64,000 nt of DNA from positions 62,001-126,000 of the forward strand of contig CAIZRG010000054.1 in assembly GCA_903935335.1 (NCBI GenBank), given 5' to 3'. Positions 17,328 to 25,354 of this stretch are shown one piece after another. The stretch comes from Oligoflexia bacterium. Its GTDB lineage: Bacteria; Bdellovibrionota; UBA1018. The notes beneath the pieces are model-generated. The model worked only from the letters and a program-made list of their open reading frames with translations. It had not been told where the DNA came from and did not search any database. Within the stretch, counting starts at the first letter, position 1; each line of letters starts with the position of its first letter. The position numbers were made by a program, and so were the translations under genes.

Positions 17328-18497
17328 ATGAACAGCAACAGTACTCTTTTTACATCCGAGTCCGTCACTGAAGGTCATCCGGATAAGATGGCCGATCAAA
17401 TTTCAGATGCTATTTTAGATGCTCTTTTAACTCAAGATCCCGAATCACGAGTTGCGTGTGAAACGCTTCTAACTACTGGATTAGTTGTTGTTGCAGGGGA
17501 GGTCACAACTCAGGCTCGGGTTGACTATGCCGATGTGGTCAGAAAAACGATCCAGAATATTGGATATGATTCTTCAGAAAAAGGATTTGATTATAAGACG
17601 TGTGGTGTGATGGTGACGTTGAGTCGACAGTCCCCTGATATTTCCCAAGGCGTTACTGTCGGTCAAGGTAAGTACAATGCAAAAGAACAGGGGGCGGGTG
17701 ATCAAGGGCTGATGTTTGGTTACGCAGTTCGGGAGTCTGACCAGCTTATGCCATTTTCCATTGATCTTTCTCAAAAGTTAGCCTTTCAACTTTCCAAAGT
17801 CCGTAAAGATAGGACACTCAGCTGGTTACGTCCTGATGGTAAAACTCAGGTCACTATAGAGTATGAAAACGGTAAGCCTAAGCGAGTGGATGCTGTTGTA
17901 GTGAGTTCTCAGCACGATGAAAATATTTCGTATGAACAAATCTACAGTGGAATTTTGGAAGAAGTGATTTATAGAACAATTCCTAAAGATTTTTTAGATC
18001 GAAAGACTAAATTTTTCATTAATCCTACAGGTCGTTTTGTTGTGGGGGGGCCCATGGGGGATTGCGGTCTAACGGGAAGGAAAATTATTGTAGATACCTA
18101 CGGTGGACATGGAGCTCATGGGGGAGGTGCATTTTCTGGAAAAGACCCCTCTAAAGTGGATCGATCTGCTTGTTATATGGGGCGTTATATTGCTAAGAAT
18201 TTAGTAGCTGCCGGTTTAGCGGATCGTTGTTTGGTACAGTTAGCTTATGCTATTGGTGTAGCAGAACCCGTCAGTGTGATGGTGAATGCTTTTGGGACGG
18301 AGATGGTTGCTTTAAAAAAGCTAGAAACAGCGGTTAGAGAATTATTTTCTCTTCGACCTGCAGGAATTATTGAATCCCTAGATCTTTTAAGACCTATTTA
18401 TTCTAAAACTTCTGCTTATGGTCACTTTGGAAGAAATGAGCCAGAGTTTACCTGGGAAAAAACAGATAAAGTTTCTGCACTTCGAAGTTTGAAATAA
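17328..18497 (+). CDS. metK: S-adenosylmethionine synthetase
   Basis: Makes S-adenosylmethionine from methionine and ATP. 389 residues, standard length. Signatures: [20 protein letters not shown] at the start, [12 protein letters not shown] (ATP/Met binding), and the [16 protein letters not shown] loop motif with a preceding GGHGAHGGG. The ATG at 17328 fits the family start; the upstream in-frame codon at 17292 adds residues unlike the family. GGGGAG lies about ten bases upstream. It probably shares a transcript with the basic protein before it. Confidence 0.97.
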   Translation: MNSNSTLFTSESVTEGHPDKMADQISDAILDALLTQDPESRVACETLLTTGLVVVAGEVTTQARVDYADVVRKTIQNIGYDSSEKGFDYKTCGVMVTLSRQSPDISQGVTVGQGKYNAKEQGAGDQGLMFGYAVRESDQLMPFSIDLSQKLAFQLSKVRKDRTLSWLRPDGKTQVTIEYENGKPKRVDAVVVSSQHDENISYEQIYSGILEEVIYRTIPKDFLDRKTKFFINPTGRFVVGGPMGDCGLTGRKIIVDTYGGHGAHGGGAFSGKDPSKVDRSACYMGRYIAKNLVAAGLADRCLVQLAYAIGVAEPVSVMVNAFGTEMVALKKLETAVRELFSLRPAGIIESLDLLRPIYSKTSAYGHFGRNEPEFTWEKTDKVSALRSLK

Positions 18498-18523
18498 TAA
18501 AAAACTTGTTAGACTAAAAGAAG

Positions 18524-18745
18524 ATGTGGCTTATCTTTATTGTCATGAGAATTTACCCTTATTGGGCTTTACCATCGATTTATATTATGATCGAAGTGGC
18601 GATTTTTTTTAGAAGAAAAAATCACTTTTTCCAATATTGGGCAGGTTTAGGTACTCTTTTATTATTGATTGGATTATTTCTTTGGTTTTTTTATAGGGGA
18701 GACCTCCATTCGGATGAATGGATTAAAGCCCTTTTGCCGTACTAA
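18524..18745 (+). CDS. Small two-helix membrane protein, unknown
   Basis: 73 residues with two hydrophobic helices (about 9-26 and 39-57), a basic loop between them (FFRRKNHFF) and a short charged tail. A purine-rich AAAAGAAG precedes the ATG. It lies 26 bases after metK on the same strand and may be co-transcribed. No family recognised. Confidence 0.5.
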   Translation: MWLIFIVMRIYPYWALPSIYIMIEVAIFFRRKNHFFQYWAGLGTLLLLIGLFLWFFYRGDLHSDEWIKALLPY

Positions 18746-18777
18746 TTTTCTTTTTTAATTCATTTTGAATTTAATTT

Positions 18778-18806
18778 TTGACACGTGGGAAAAATTTGCT
18801 TACCCT
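18778..18806 (+). promoter_or_regulatory. Candidate sigma-70 promoter for the sigma-54 activator
   Basis: TTGACA at 18778-18783, 17 bp, then TACCCT at 18801-18806. A transcript from here would start before the preferred ATG at 18868. The -10 is weak. Confidence 0.33.
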
Positions 18807-18867
18807 TAAGAAAGGGAACAAATTAAGGGGTGCCTTAGGTTTAAGGAAAGGTTTGGGGAAACCAGTC

Positions 18868-19935
18868 ATGCTTGTATTTCGGTCTCAGCTGATGGGGGAG
18901 AGTCCTGCGATTCAAAGCGTTTTTTCAGCGATAGAAAAAGTCTCTCAAACGGATAGTACTATTTTAATTACGGGTGAAAGTGGAACTGGCAAGGAGCTTG
19001 TAGCTAGGGCTGTTCACGACAGTTCTTTTCGGGCAGGGAAGAATTTGGTGATCGTCAATTGTGGGGCGATTCCTTCAGATCTGCTTGAAGCTGAGCTTTT
19101 TGGACACATCAAAGGTGCTTTTACAGGAGCTACTCAGAACCGCCAGGGAAGATTTGAATTATCACATGGAGGGACCATTTTTTTAGATGAGGTGGGAGAG
19201 ATTCCTTTGCATCTTCAAGTGAAGTTACTTCGTGTTTTACAAACTCGTCAGTTTGAGCCAGTAGGTTCGTCTCGAACGCTTGAAGTTGATGTGAGGATTA
19301 TTGCAGCGACTAATCGAAACCTTGAAGAAGCAGTTCAAAATAGGGAGTTTCGTGAAGATCTCTATTATAGGCTCAATGTGATTCCTTTAAAAATCCCATC
19401 TTTAAGAGAAAGAAAAAGCGATATTCCAATTTTGGTTAATCACTTTGTGCAGCAATTTAATAGCCTGACAGGTCATTCAGTAGAACCACCCACCGGCCAA
19501 ATTTTAGAAGCTCTCATGGCTTATGATTGGCCTGGAAATATTCGTGAACTTGAAAATCTGATGGAACGATTGGTGATTTTGAAAGGTCATGGGTCAGTCG
19601 ATTTAGAGGATTTACCACATCGAATTTTTCAGGAGTATGCAAATGGAAGACCTCCAGGATCAGGTGCTGTGTCAGCATGGGAGTTCCCTCGGATGATTCT
19701 CCCCAACTCTGGACTGGATTTGAAAGCCATTGTTGCTGCTTTTGAAAACCATTTGGTTGACCAGGCACTTGCTCGAACCCATGGGAATAAAAATAGGGCA
19801 AGTGAGTTGCTCAGTATGAATCGAACCACTCTAGTTGAAAAATTAAGAAAAAGAGGAATGATCATACCCATAGGAGATCGCGCTTCTAGAGATTTAAACT
19901 CAGATAACTCAGATTCACCTTCTGGAAATGCTTAA
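18868..19935 (+). CDS. Sigma-54-dependent transcription activator without receiver domain
   Basis: 355 residues. The AAA+ domain begins almost at once: LMGESPAIQSVF, Walker A GESGTGKE, the sigma-54 loop GAFTGA (in HIKGAFTGATQNR), Walker B GGTIFLDEVGEI, then RIIAATNRNL, FREDLYYRLNV and YDWPGNIRELEN. A Fis-type helix-turn-helix ends the protein (about residues 300-335, GNKNRASELLSMNRTTLVEKLR). With no receiver or sensory domain it may be constitutive or controlled by protein contact. Longer in-frame starts back to 18778 would contain the promoter-like sequence. Targets are unknown. Confidence 0.9.
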   Translation: MLVFRSQLMGESPAIQSVFSAIEKVSQTDSTILITGESGTGKELVARAVHDSSFRAGKNLVIVNCGAIPSDLLEAELFGHIKGAFTGATQNRQGRFELSHGGTIFLDEVGEIPLHLQVKLLRVLQTRQFEPVGSSRTLEVDVRIIAATNRNLEEAVQNREFREDLYYRLNVIPLKIPSLRERKSDIPILVNHFVQQFNSLTGHSVEPPTGQILEALMAYDWPGNIRELENLMERLVILKGHGSVDLEDLPHRIFQEYANGRPPGSGAVSAWEFPRMILPNSGLDLKAIVAAFENHLVDQALARTHGNKNRASELLSMNRTTLVEKLRKRGMIIPIGDRASRDLNSDNSDSPSGNA

Positions 19936-19955
19936 TATACTCATCTTCTGCATGA

Positions 19956-19976
19956 GAAGCTTTCTAAGAAAGCTTC
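19956..19976 (+). terminator. Palindromic stem-loop after the sigma-54 activator
   Basis: GAAGCTTTCT, one base, AGAAAGCTTC: a ten-bp inverted repeat 21 bases after the stop at 19935. A true hairpin must lose its central pairs to form a loop. No T tract follows directly, so terminator function is uncertain. Confidence 0.3.
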
Positions 19977-20293
19977 ATGGTAACTGCATCTCTTTTTGTC
20001 TAGCTGAAGATTAAAAAAAGAATGGATATTTTTAGGCACTTCCCTTAGCATCTTTTTTGACCCACCTTTAGAGGTTATGAGTGTGGTTTTCAGGTCTAGA
20101 AGCACATTAAAAATAAATAATAAAAATATAAACTTAAGTTTTAAATTTATTCAATTTTTGATAAATTTAGTATACTACTAATATATATTTTTACTTCGAA
20201 GATCAATTAAACATGTTGAAAAAATGAGAAACCGACGAATCATCCGACGTAAATCTAATCGGGTGCATTGTACCGAGTCTTTCGGAGTGGAAT

Positions 20294-20329
20294 GTAACCA
20301 CCCTGTTGAATTGTAGACAGGGTGGTTAC
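20294..20329 (+). promoter_or_regulatory. Strong stem-loop in leader of the FG-GAP lipoprotein
   Basis: GTAACCACCCTGT at 20294-20306 pairs perfectly with ACAGGGTGGTTAC at 20317-20329 (13 bp, ten-base loop). No T run follows, and the lipoprotein ATG is 48 bases downstream. Just upstream, TCGG (20249 region), CCGA and TCGG (about 20275) can form two mutually exclusive small hairpins. It could be a regulatory leader or a processing site. Confidence 0.42.
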
Positions 20330-20376
20330 AGATCGTAATGAAAAACCTGCGAAGTTAGCGTGAATTTAGTAAATTC

Positions 20377-21054
20377 ATGAGATTGAAAAAATTCTTCTTT
20401 ATGATGATCCCCCTTTGGTTTGTCTTATTTGTTGGCTGCAGTAGCAACAATGGTAGTAAAATTATTGCTCAAATGGGTGGTATTACTGATACCACAAGCA
20501 GTTCTGATATCGGTAGTGGTGGAACAGTAAGCTCTCTTACAAGTATTTCAATACCTGCTCATCAGAAGGGACTTAAGCTCGTGGATACGGGAGCTATTCA
20601 AACAGGACATATGAGTCAAGGATCCTCAATCTCGTTGAGTATAGATAAGAATACCGTCTTGATCGGAGGACGCTCTGAGGCCAACGAAGCGGGAGCAGCG
20701 TGGGTGTTTACCCGCAGCACAGATGGGGTATGGACGCAGCAAGGCAACAAGCTCGTACCGCCTGATAGCATTGTAAATAGCGGGTTTGGATATTCTGTGT
20801 CTCTGAGTAGAGATGGGAATACGGCCTTGATCGGTGTACCTTATGCTAGCAATTACTTGGGTGATTCTTGGATATTCAAACGTAGTTCAAATGGAGAATG
20901 GGTCCAACCATTGAAGTTATCAGGTGTAGGCAATCCAGGAGATAATATTGAATATGGCACTTCCGTGTCCCTGAGTGCAGACGGCAGTACAGCCTTAATC
21001 GGTGGGCCTTATGACAGTAGAGCTCTTGGAGCTGCTTGGGTATTCGTTCCTTAA
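20377..21054 (+). CDS. FG-GAP-repeat lipoprotein
   Basis: 225 residues. The signal peptide ends VLFVGC (lipobox), followed by a Ser/Thr/Gly-rich linker (about 22-65). Three repeats follow, each with the pattern SLSxDxNTxLIGG...GAAWVF (about 85, 137 and 190). These are FG-GAP/integrin-alpha-like beta-propeller blades, usually surface or periplasmic and often involved in adhesion. Seven blades make a full propeller; only three are present and the gene ends right after one, so the protein is either a short member or truncated. Base use is GC-richer than its neighbours. Confidence 0.78.
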   Translation: MRLKKFFFMMIPLWFVLFVGCSSNNGSKIIAQMGGITDTTSSSDIGSGGTVSSLTSISIPAHQKGLKLVDTGAIQTGHMSQGSSISLSIDKNTVLIGGRSEANEAGAAWVFTRSTDGVWTQQGNKLVPPDSIVNSGFGYSVSLSRDGNTALIGVPYASNYLGDSWIFKRSSNGEWVQPLKLSGVGNPGDNIEYGTSVSLSADGSTALIGGPYDSRALGAAWVFVP

Positions 21055-21129
21055 TCTTGTTCTATAAAGTCTCTACATAAAGCCCCTTCAGCTGGAGTAT
21101 GAAGATTTGGATTTCAAATCCAAAAAGAT

Positions 21130-21148
21130 ATTTTCTTGAGCACTATAG
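21130..21148 (-). repeat. 19-nt repeat copy 1, over the mlaD stop codon
   Basis: Minus strand CTATAGTGCTCAAGAAAAT; the TAG stop of mlaD lies inside it. The identical 19 bases occur on the plus strand at 39907-39925 in front of fliL. Confidence 0.6.
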
Positions 21149-21973
21149 GTTAGAGTCAGGATTTTCATGAGGAGTATCTATTTTTTCTTTCGAGTTTTTA
21201 ATCGTTTGTCGAACAAGGTTCCGAATAATCCGGTTTCGGTTAATTCCTCCGAAGAGAGCCTTGATGTCATCATAGAGAGTTGGGTCGTTAATTAATGCTC
21301 CAATAGTCCCTGTTCCATTATCAATCTTAGCCAAAATATGATTGAGATTGTTTATTGAGGTTTTAATTTGAATTTGATTGAGCTCTTGATTGAGTTTTTC
21401 AGAGGCTTGAGAGAAGTTTTTCGCGGTAGATGCAATTCCTTTAAAAAAAACTTCACTTCGATTATCCGCTTCAAAAGCTCTGAGGAGACGGTTTATGGCA
21501 GAAGAGATTTCATTTAGAGAAATCAGGAGATGGTCAGTTTGTGAAAGAAACTGTGTAATATCAGAGGATTGGCGGATGGGGATATCAGAGTTTGGAGCGA
21601 GAATAGGTTCATCATTAGAACCTACATTAATACTTAAATACTTATCACCTAAAACGCCCTGTGTAGCAATTTCAACCGTGGAATCTTTTCGAATGAGATC
21701 AGTTGAATGAGACGCTATTGAAAAAAGAACTTCAATATTTCTATTTTTCTTGTCGAAATGGATAGAGTTGACTGTTCCCACTGGAACTCCATTTAAGATT
21801 ACTTTAGATCCAGTCATAAGTCCATCTACTCGAGAGAAATGAACTGTGTAGTCATAGTTTCTAGTAAAAAAATTCCGAGGCCCACTTAAGGCTAAAACAG
21901 AAACCATTGCAAGCCCAACTCCGATTGAAACAAATATTCCTGCTTTAATTTCTGTTTCGACATGCTTTTTCAT
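21143..21973 (-). CDS. mlaD: MCE-domain lipid-binding protein (MlaD)
   Basis: 276 residues. Single N-terminal helix (about 10-30, GIFVSIGVGLAMVSVLAL), then the MCE domain (about 40-118, VDGLMTGSKVILNGVPVG and VEIATQGVLGDKYLSIN), then a helical region that would form the hexamer channel, with GTGTIGALINDPTLYDDI. It passes lipid between the MlaFE transporter and periplasmic partners. Last gene of an operon of lipoprotein-mlaE-mlaF-mlaD. AAAGGA precedes the ATG and the spacing to mlaF is four bases. Confidence 0.92.
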   Translation of the reverse strand: MKKHVETEIKAGIFVSIGVGLAMVSVLALSGPRNFFTRNYDYTVHFSRVDGLMTGSKVILNGVPVGTVNSIHFDKKNRNIEVLFSIASHSTDLIRKDSTVEIATQGVLGDKYLSINVGSNDEPILAPNSDIPIRQSSDITQFLSQTDHLLISLNEISSAINRLLRAFEADNRSEVFFKGIASTAKNFSQASEKLNQELNQIQIKTSINNLNHILAKIDNGTGTIGALINDPTLYDDIKALFGGINRNRIIRNLVRQTIKNSKEKIDTPHENPDSNL

Positions 21974-21977
21974 GAGG

Positions 21978-22718
21978 TTATCCTTTCACGAAAGATTGAA
22001 TCAAAGGGTCTTTTGATTTTTTAATATTTTCAATAGAATCATTAAAATAAATTTTCCCATCGTAAAGTATAGCTATTCGATCAGAAATTTCAAAAGCACT
22101 AGGGATATCGTGGGTTACAAAAATCCCTGTGATTCCAGTGGTTTTTAGCTTCTTGATGTTATCAAGTAATCTTTTCGTATTGATAGGATCTAACCCAGCC
22201 GTGGGTTCATCAAAGAGGATGATTTTCGGTTCTAATATGATCGCTCTTGCAAGGCCTGCTCTTTTTTGCATTCCTCCTGAAAGTTCATTTGGAAGGAGGT
22301 GGTGACTTTGCGGCATATCAATAAGATTTAGCATTTGGTCTACTTTTTGTTTAATCTCTGAGGGGGTTAGGTCCGTGTGCTCCGAGAGGGGGTAAGCGAG
22401 ATTTTCTTCTACTGTTAAAGAGTCAAAAAGGGCTCCATTTTGAAAAACGTAACCAATTTGAGTCCTAATTTTACAAAGTTGTTGTTCATCCATTCCTACA
22501 ATATTCTGATTCTCAAAAATAATTTCCCCTGAATCTGGATTTTCTAACCCAATAATAGATCGAATCAAGACGCTCTTGCCTGTACCAGAACCTCCAAAGA
22601 GGCCAAGAATTTCTCCTTTTAGAAGTTGCAAATAAACTCCTTCATGAACTTTTTTATAACCAAAAGTTTTATGAAGATTTTTAATTTCTAGAAGGACTTC
22701 TTTTTGATGAATTGACAT
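21978..22718 (-). CDS. mlaF: MlaF-type ABC ATPase
   Basis: ATP-binding subunit that drives the MlaE permease; 246 residues. Walker A GGSGTGKS (about 42-49), Q-loop GYVFQNGALF, signature ELSGGMQKRAGLARA, Walker B KIILFDEPTAGLDP and switch His in VTHDI. GYVFQ-NGALFDSLTVEEN and the MQKRxGLARA signature are typical of the Mla/YrbF type. It sits between mlaE and mlaD on the minus strand and is the only MCE-type ATPase in the window, so it might also serve the ATPase-less pair at 0.3-2.5 kb. Confidence 0.95.
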   Translation of the reverse strand: MSIHQKEVLLEIKNLHKTFGYKKVHEGVYLQLLKGEILGLFGGSGTGKSVLIRSIIGLENPDSGEIIFENQNIVGMDEQQLCKIRTQIGYVFQNGALFDSLTVEENLAYPLSEHTDLTPSEIKQKVDQMLNLIDMPQSHHLLPNELSGGMQKRAGLARAIILEPKIILFDEPTAGLDPINTKRLLDNIKKLKTTGITGIFVTHDIPSAFEISDRIAILYDGKIYFNDSIENIKKSKDPLIQSFVKG

Positions 22719-22742
22719 GAAAATTTCTCAATCTTTTTTAAT

Positions 22743-23585
22743 TTAGTTAGGAAACACTGTCAGGATAAAGATTTTAGTCAGAAAAAAATCGCTAATCATG
22801 ATAAAAATACTCGATGTGACAACCACCCAAGTGGTGGAGTGCCCTACTCCATGGGTTCCTCCTTCTGTATGGAGCCCTTTCCAGCAAGCAGTCAGCGAGA
22901 TGAAAAAAGCAAAAACGCTTGTTTTTGCCATCCCAGTCGTAAAGTCATATATTCTCAGAGTTTCAATTGATTTGGATATAAAGTATTCTCGATTAATGCC
23001 AAGTTCATTGCTACTCACAAGCATGGCTCCAAAAAGTCCAATATAGTCTGCTATTAATGTGAGAATGGGCAGAGAGATCATGCTTGCCAATAGTCTGGGG
23101 ATAACAATTCGTTTGATTGGGCTCGTGCCTAAGGCTCGGATCGCATCAATTTGTTGAGTGACTTTCATCGATCCTACTTCTGAAGCAATTCCTGAGCCTA
23201 TTCTGCCTGCTACGAGGAGACTTGTAAAGACAGGGCCCATTTCTCGAAGAATGGCCAAACTCACAATTTTAGGGATGTAAAGAGTTCCTCCAAATTTTGC
23301 CAAGCCATAACCAAATTGGAGAGCCATAACAGATCCTGTGGCTAAAGCCGTAATAGAGACTAGCATGATGGATTGAGCACCCATAAACAGCATTTGATCT
23401 AGGACCAGCCTAAAATAAAAAGGAGATTGGAAGCTTTCACGGATCGCCTGGTAGGAGAGAAGGCTAAATCCTCCTACAAAGTGGAGGCTATCCATGAGTT
23501 TTCGACCGAGACGACGCATCAGAAAAAAGTAAAGTTTTGATTGCAATGGATGATTGGCTAAAAACTGAATAGAAGTATGGGCCAT
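22743..23585 (-). CDS. mlaE: MlaE-type ABC permease (MCE transport system 2)
   Basis: 280 residues with five or so helices and the family core LREMGPVFTSLLVAGRIGSG, then ASEVGSMKVTQQIDAIRALG as the coupling region that docks on MlaF. The C-terminus contains CWKGLHTEGGTHGVGHSTTW, the usual CYxGxxxxGGAxGVGxATT motif. It is preceded by the conserved lipoprotein gene (18 bases) and followed by mlaF (24 bases). Confidence 0.94.
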   Translation of the reverse strand: MAHTSIQFLANHPLQSKLYFFLMRRLGRKLMDSLHFVGGFSLLSYQAIRESFQSPFYFRLVLDQMLFMGAQSIMLVSITALATGSVMALQFGYGLAKFGGTLYIPKIVSLAILREMGPVFTSLLVAGRIGSGIASEVGSMKVTQQIDAIRALGTSPIKRIVIPRLLASMISLPILTLIADYIGLFGAMLVSSNELGINREYFISKSIETLRIYDFTTGMAKTSVFAFFISLTACWKGLHTEGGTHGVGHSTTWVVVTSSIFIMISDFFLTKIFILTVFPN

Positions 23586-23603
23586 GATCCATTGGATTGT
23601 AAC

Positions 23604-24149
23604 TCATTTTAACTGAAGAGAAGATATAAAACTTTCAAAGTTCTTTTCTTCTTGGGTAAAGTTTTCAGGTGTCGAGATGTAGATCAAGTCGTAGATACAA
23701 GGCAGTTTTTGTAAGACGACGGTTCTGAACATGACGATTTCATTATTGAGTTTTCCCTTCAAAGTGGTTTTTAAGCCAGGGGTTTGACTCAGGTTGATCA
23801 AAGCCTCCTCTTGGAATGAAATTTCAGAGATGCCTAAAAGAAGCTCTCGAGTCAGCTCCTTTAAACTTTTCCTAGTAGGGGAATCATTTTCATCTTTGCA
23901 GGCAGAGTTAATTGAAATAATTGAAGCAGTGCGGCTCGATTGAAAGGTAAGGTCAGATGACCCTGGATCAGTTGAAGTGATCTTCTTCCAGTTTGAATTG
24001 AGTTGAGTAAGGTTGAGGATCTCATAAGAGCTAGATTTTTGCTCTACAGGTCGTACATTACCTAGAAATATGCTGCAGCCTGCTTGAAAAAAAGTGGCTA
24101 GCAGAACAAAAGTTTTTAGGAGTGTGCTCCTGAATTGAATTTCTTTCAT
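23604..24149 (-). CDS. Lipoprotein of the mla operon, unknown function
   Basis: 181 residues. The signal ends FFQAGC (lipobox). The mature part contains LNSNWKKI, DLTFQSSRTASIISINSAC and TTLKGKLNNEIVMFRTVVL, an alpha/beta pattern with a central Cys. I recognise the arrangement of a lipoprotein of this kind ahead of mlaE in deltaproteobacterial-type genomes but know no defined function. Placement suggests it assists lipid transport from the periplasmic side. Start supported by GAAGGGA seven bases upstream. Confidence 0.62.
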   Translation of the reverse strand: MKEIQFRSTLLKTFVLLATFFQAGCSIFLGNVRPVEQKSSSYEILNLTQLNSNWKKITSTDPGSSDLTFQSSRTASIISINSACKDENDSPTRKSLKELTRELLLGISEISFQEEALINLSQTPGLKTTLKGKLNNEIVMFRTVVLQKLPCIYDLIYISTPENFTQEEKNFESFISSLQLK

Positions 24150-24328
24150 GGGTCATTCCCTTCTATCATTCAAACTGTCAAACTCTCGGCATAAATCGTA
24201 GTGTTTTCTGACAAAGGGTCAAAAAATATTGCATCGAGATTTCTGCTCTTTTTATCTCTGGTCAAGGATTACCGAGTCGGATCAAAAGGTTCCTACTCAG
24301 GGCTGTTGATTTTGCCGACTCATTTTTC

Positions 24329-24345
24329 TTGGCATTCACCTTGCT
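24329..24345 (+). promoter_or_regulatory. Sigma-54 (-24/-12) promoter
   Basis: TTGGCATTCACCTTGCT: GG and GC separated by exactly ten bases, with the flanking TTGGCA and TTGCT close to the sigma-54 consensus. The expected start point is near 24356, before the ATG at 24383. It would put the TPR protein, and perhaps the activator and the flagellar genes after it, under RpoN control. Confidence 0.72.
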
Positions 24346-24382
24346 ATATGACTGAGGTATAGAGGAGAGCAGGAAGCTCTGA

Positions 24383-25330
24383 ATGAAAAAGACATATTGG
24401 AGCGTTGTTTTTTTTCAGGCAATCGTTTGTTTCGAGGCAGAATCAGCCGATTTTATTCAACTGAAAACTTTTGATAGGGTGAGTAGGCTCAGTGTTCAGT
24501 TGGATGACAGTATCCCTGTAGATTGGAAAAATTCTATCCATGGATTCTCCGCTTTCTTCAAAGGAGTTCACTTAAAAGATCTGAAATTATCTGAAGGGCA
24601 AATTTCTGAAGAAATAAATCGGCTTGAAAAGCTTGAGGACCCTCGAATGAAAGGGGTTCAACTCATTGAAAAAATGAATGGAATTGAACTTCGAGGTTTT
24701 TGGAGATTTCCTGTAGGGCAATTGGCATTAGCCCACCCCAGGATGGAGGTCTTCACTTATCGAGAATCTTCTCCATCTCAATATGTTGTTGATTTCTGGA
24801 TAAAAGAAGGTCCTACAGCGATTGAGGAAGAAAATGATCTTCAACGAAAAAGATCGAATGAAACTTTTGCTCAATATAAAAAAAAGAGGGCCATAGCCTC
24901 CAGTCAATACCCACAGGACAAAAAAATACAAGAACTGAATCGATTTTCAAACACCTGTGAAAAGCCCCTGAGTGAAGAGAACGATATTTTTCTAGAATTC
25001 TATCCTGTACATCAGAAAGTAGATTTTAGTCGTTGGTTTCCAATCACAACAGCAGATGAATATTTTCATTACTCAGTTCCTCCGAAAGAAGATATCCACT
25101 CTACCAGCAGCAAAGAGAATCAATATATTCGATTAGCACTGAATCTATCAAGTCAAGGAAAGTTAGGTTTAGTCGTTCGAATTTTAGATTTTTTTGAAGC
25201 AGAGTTTCCTCATTCTCGTTTTCGTGAGGAAATGAAGTTTTTAAGAGCAAACTCACTCATTCGACTTGGATTTCATCAGGAAGCTGAAAAGATTTTGTTA
25301 AGTTTAGTGCACCGATCTAAAAAAACTTAA
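24383..25330 (+). CDS. Exported TPR protein, N-terminal part (ends at in-frame UAA)
   Basis: 315 residues to a TAA at 25328-25330. N-terminal signal-like segment (VVFFQAIVCFEAESA). The body has mixed strands and a charged linker, ending in a helical hairpin (LALNLSSQGKLGLVVRILDF..., FREEMKFLRANSLIRLGFHQEAEKILLSLV) that is the beginning of a TPR array. The same frame continues past the stop with more TPR helices, so this is probably the first third of one protein of about 930 residues. A GAGGAGAG stretch precedes the ATG and a sigma-54 promoter lies upstream. Its place directly before the flagellar activator suggests a link to flagellar assembly or control. Confidence 0.62.
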   Translation: MKKTYWSVVFFQAIVCFEAESADFIQLKTFDRVSRLSVQLDDSIPVDWKNSIHGFSAFFKGVHLKDLKLSEGQISEEINRLEKLEDPRMKGVQLIEKMNGIELRGFWRFPVGQLALAHPRMEVFTYRESSPSQYVVDFWIKEGPTAIEEENDLQRKRSNETFAQYKKKRAIASSQYPQDKKIQELNRFSNTCEKPLSEENDIFLEFYPVHQKVDFSRWFPITTADEYFHYSVPPKEDIHSTSSKENQYIRLALNLSSQGKLGLVVRILDFFEAEFPHSRFREEMKFLRANSLIRLGFHQEAEKILLSLVHRSKKT

Positions 25331-25354
25331 GTAGGGCTGCATTCAGCATTATTT

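Larger units (their letters stand above)
19936..20376. other. 441-base intergenic region with several hairpins, no gene
   Basis: No convincing reading frame on either strand. It holds a near-perfect palindrome at 19956-19976, a very AT-rich stretch (20100-20220) with TATACT-like boxes, then a GC-richer segment (20221-20376) with potential stem-loops ahead of the FG-GAP lipoprotein gene. The latter segment looks like a structured 5' leader. Confidence 0.5.
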
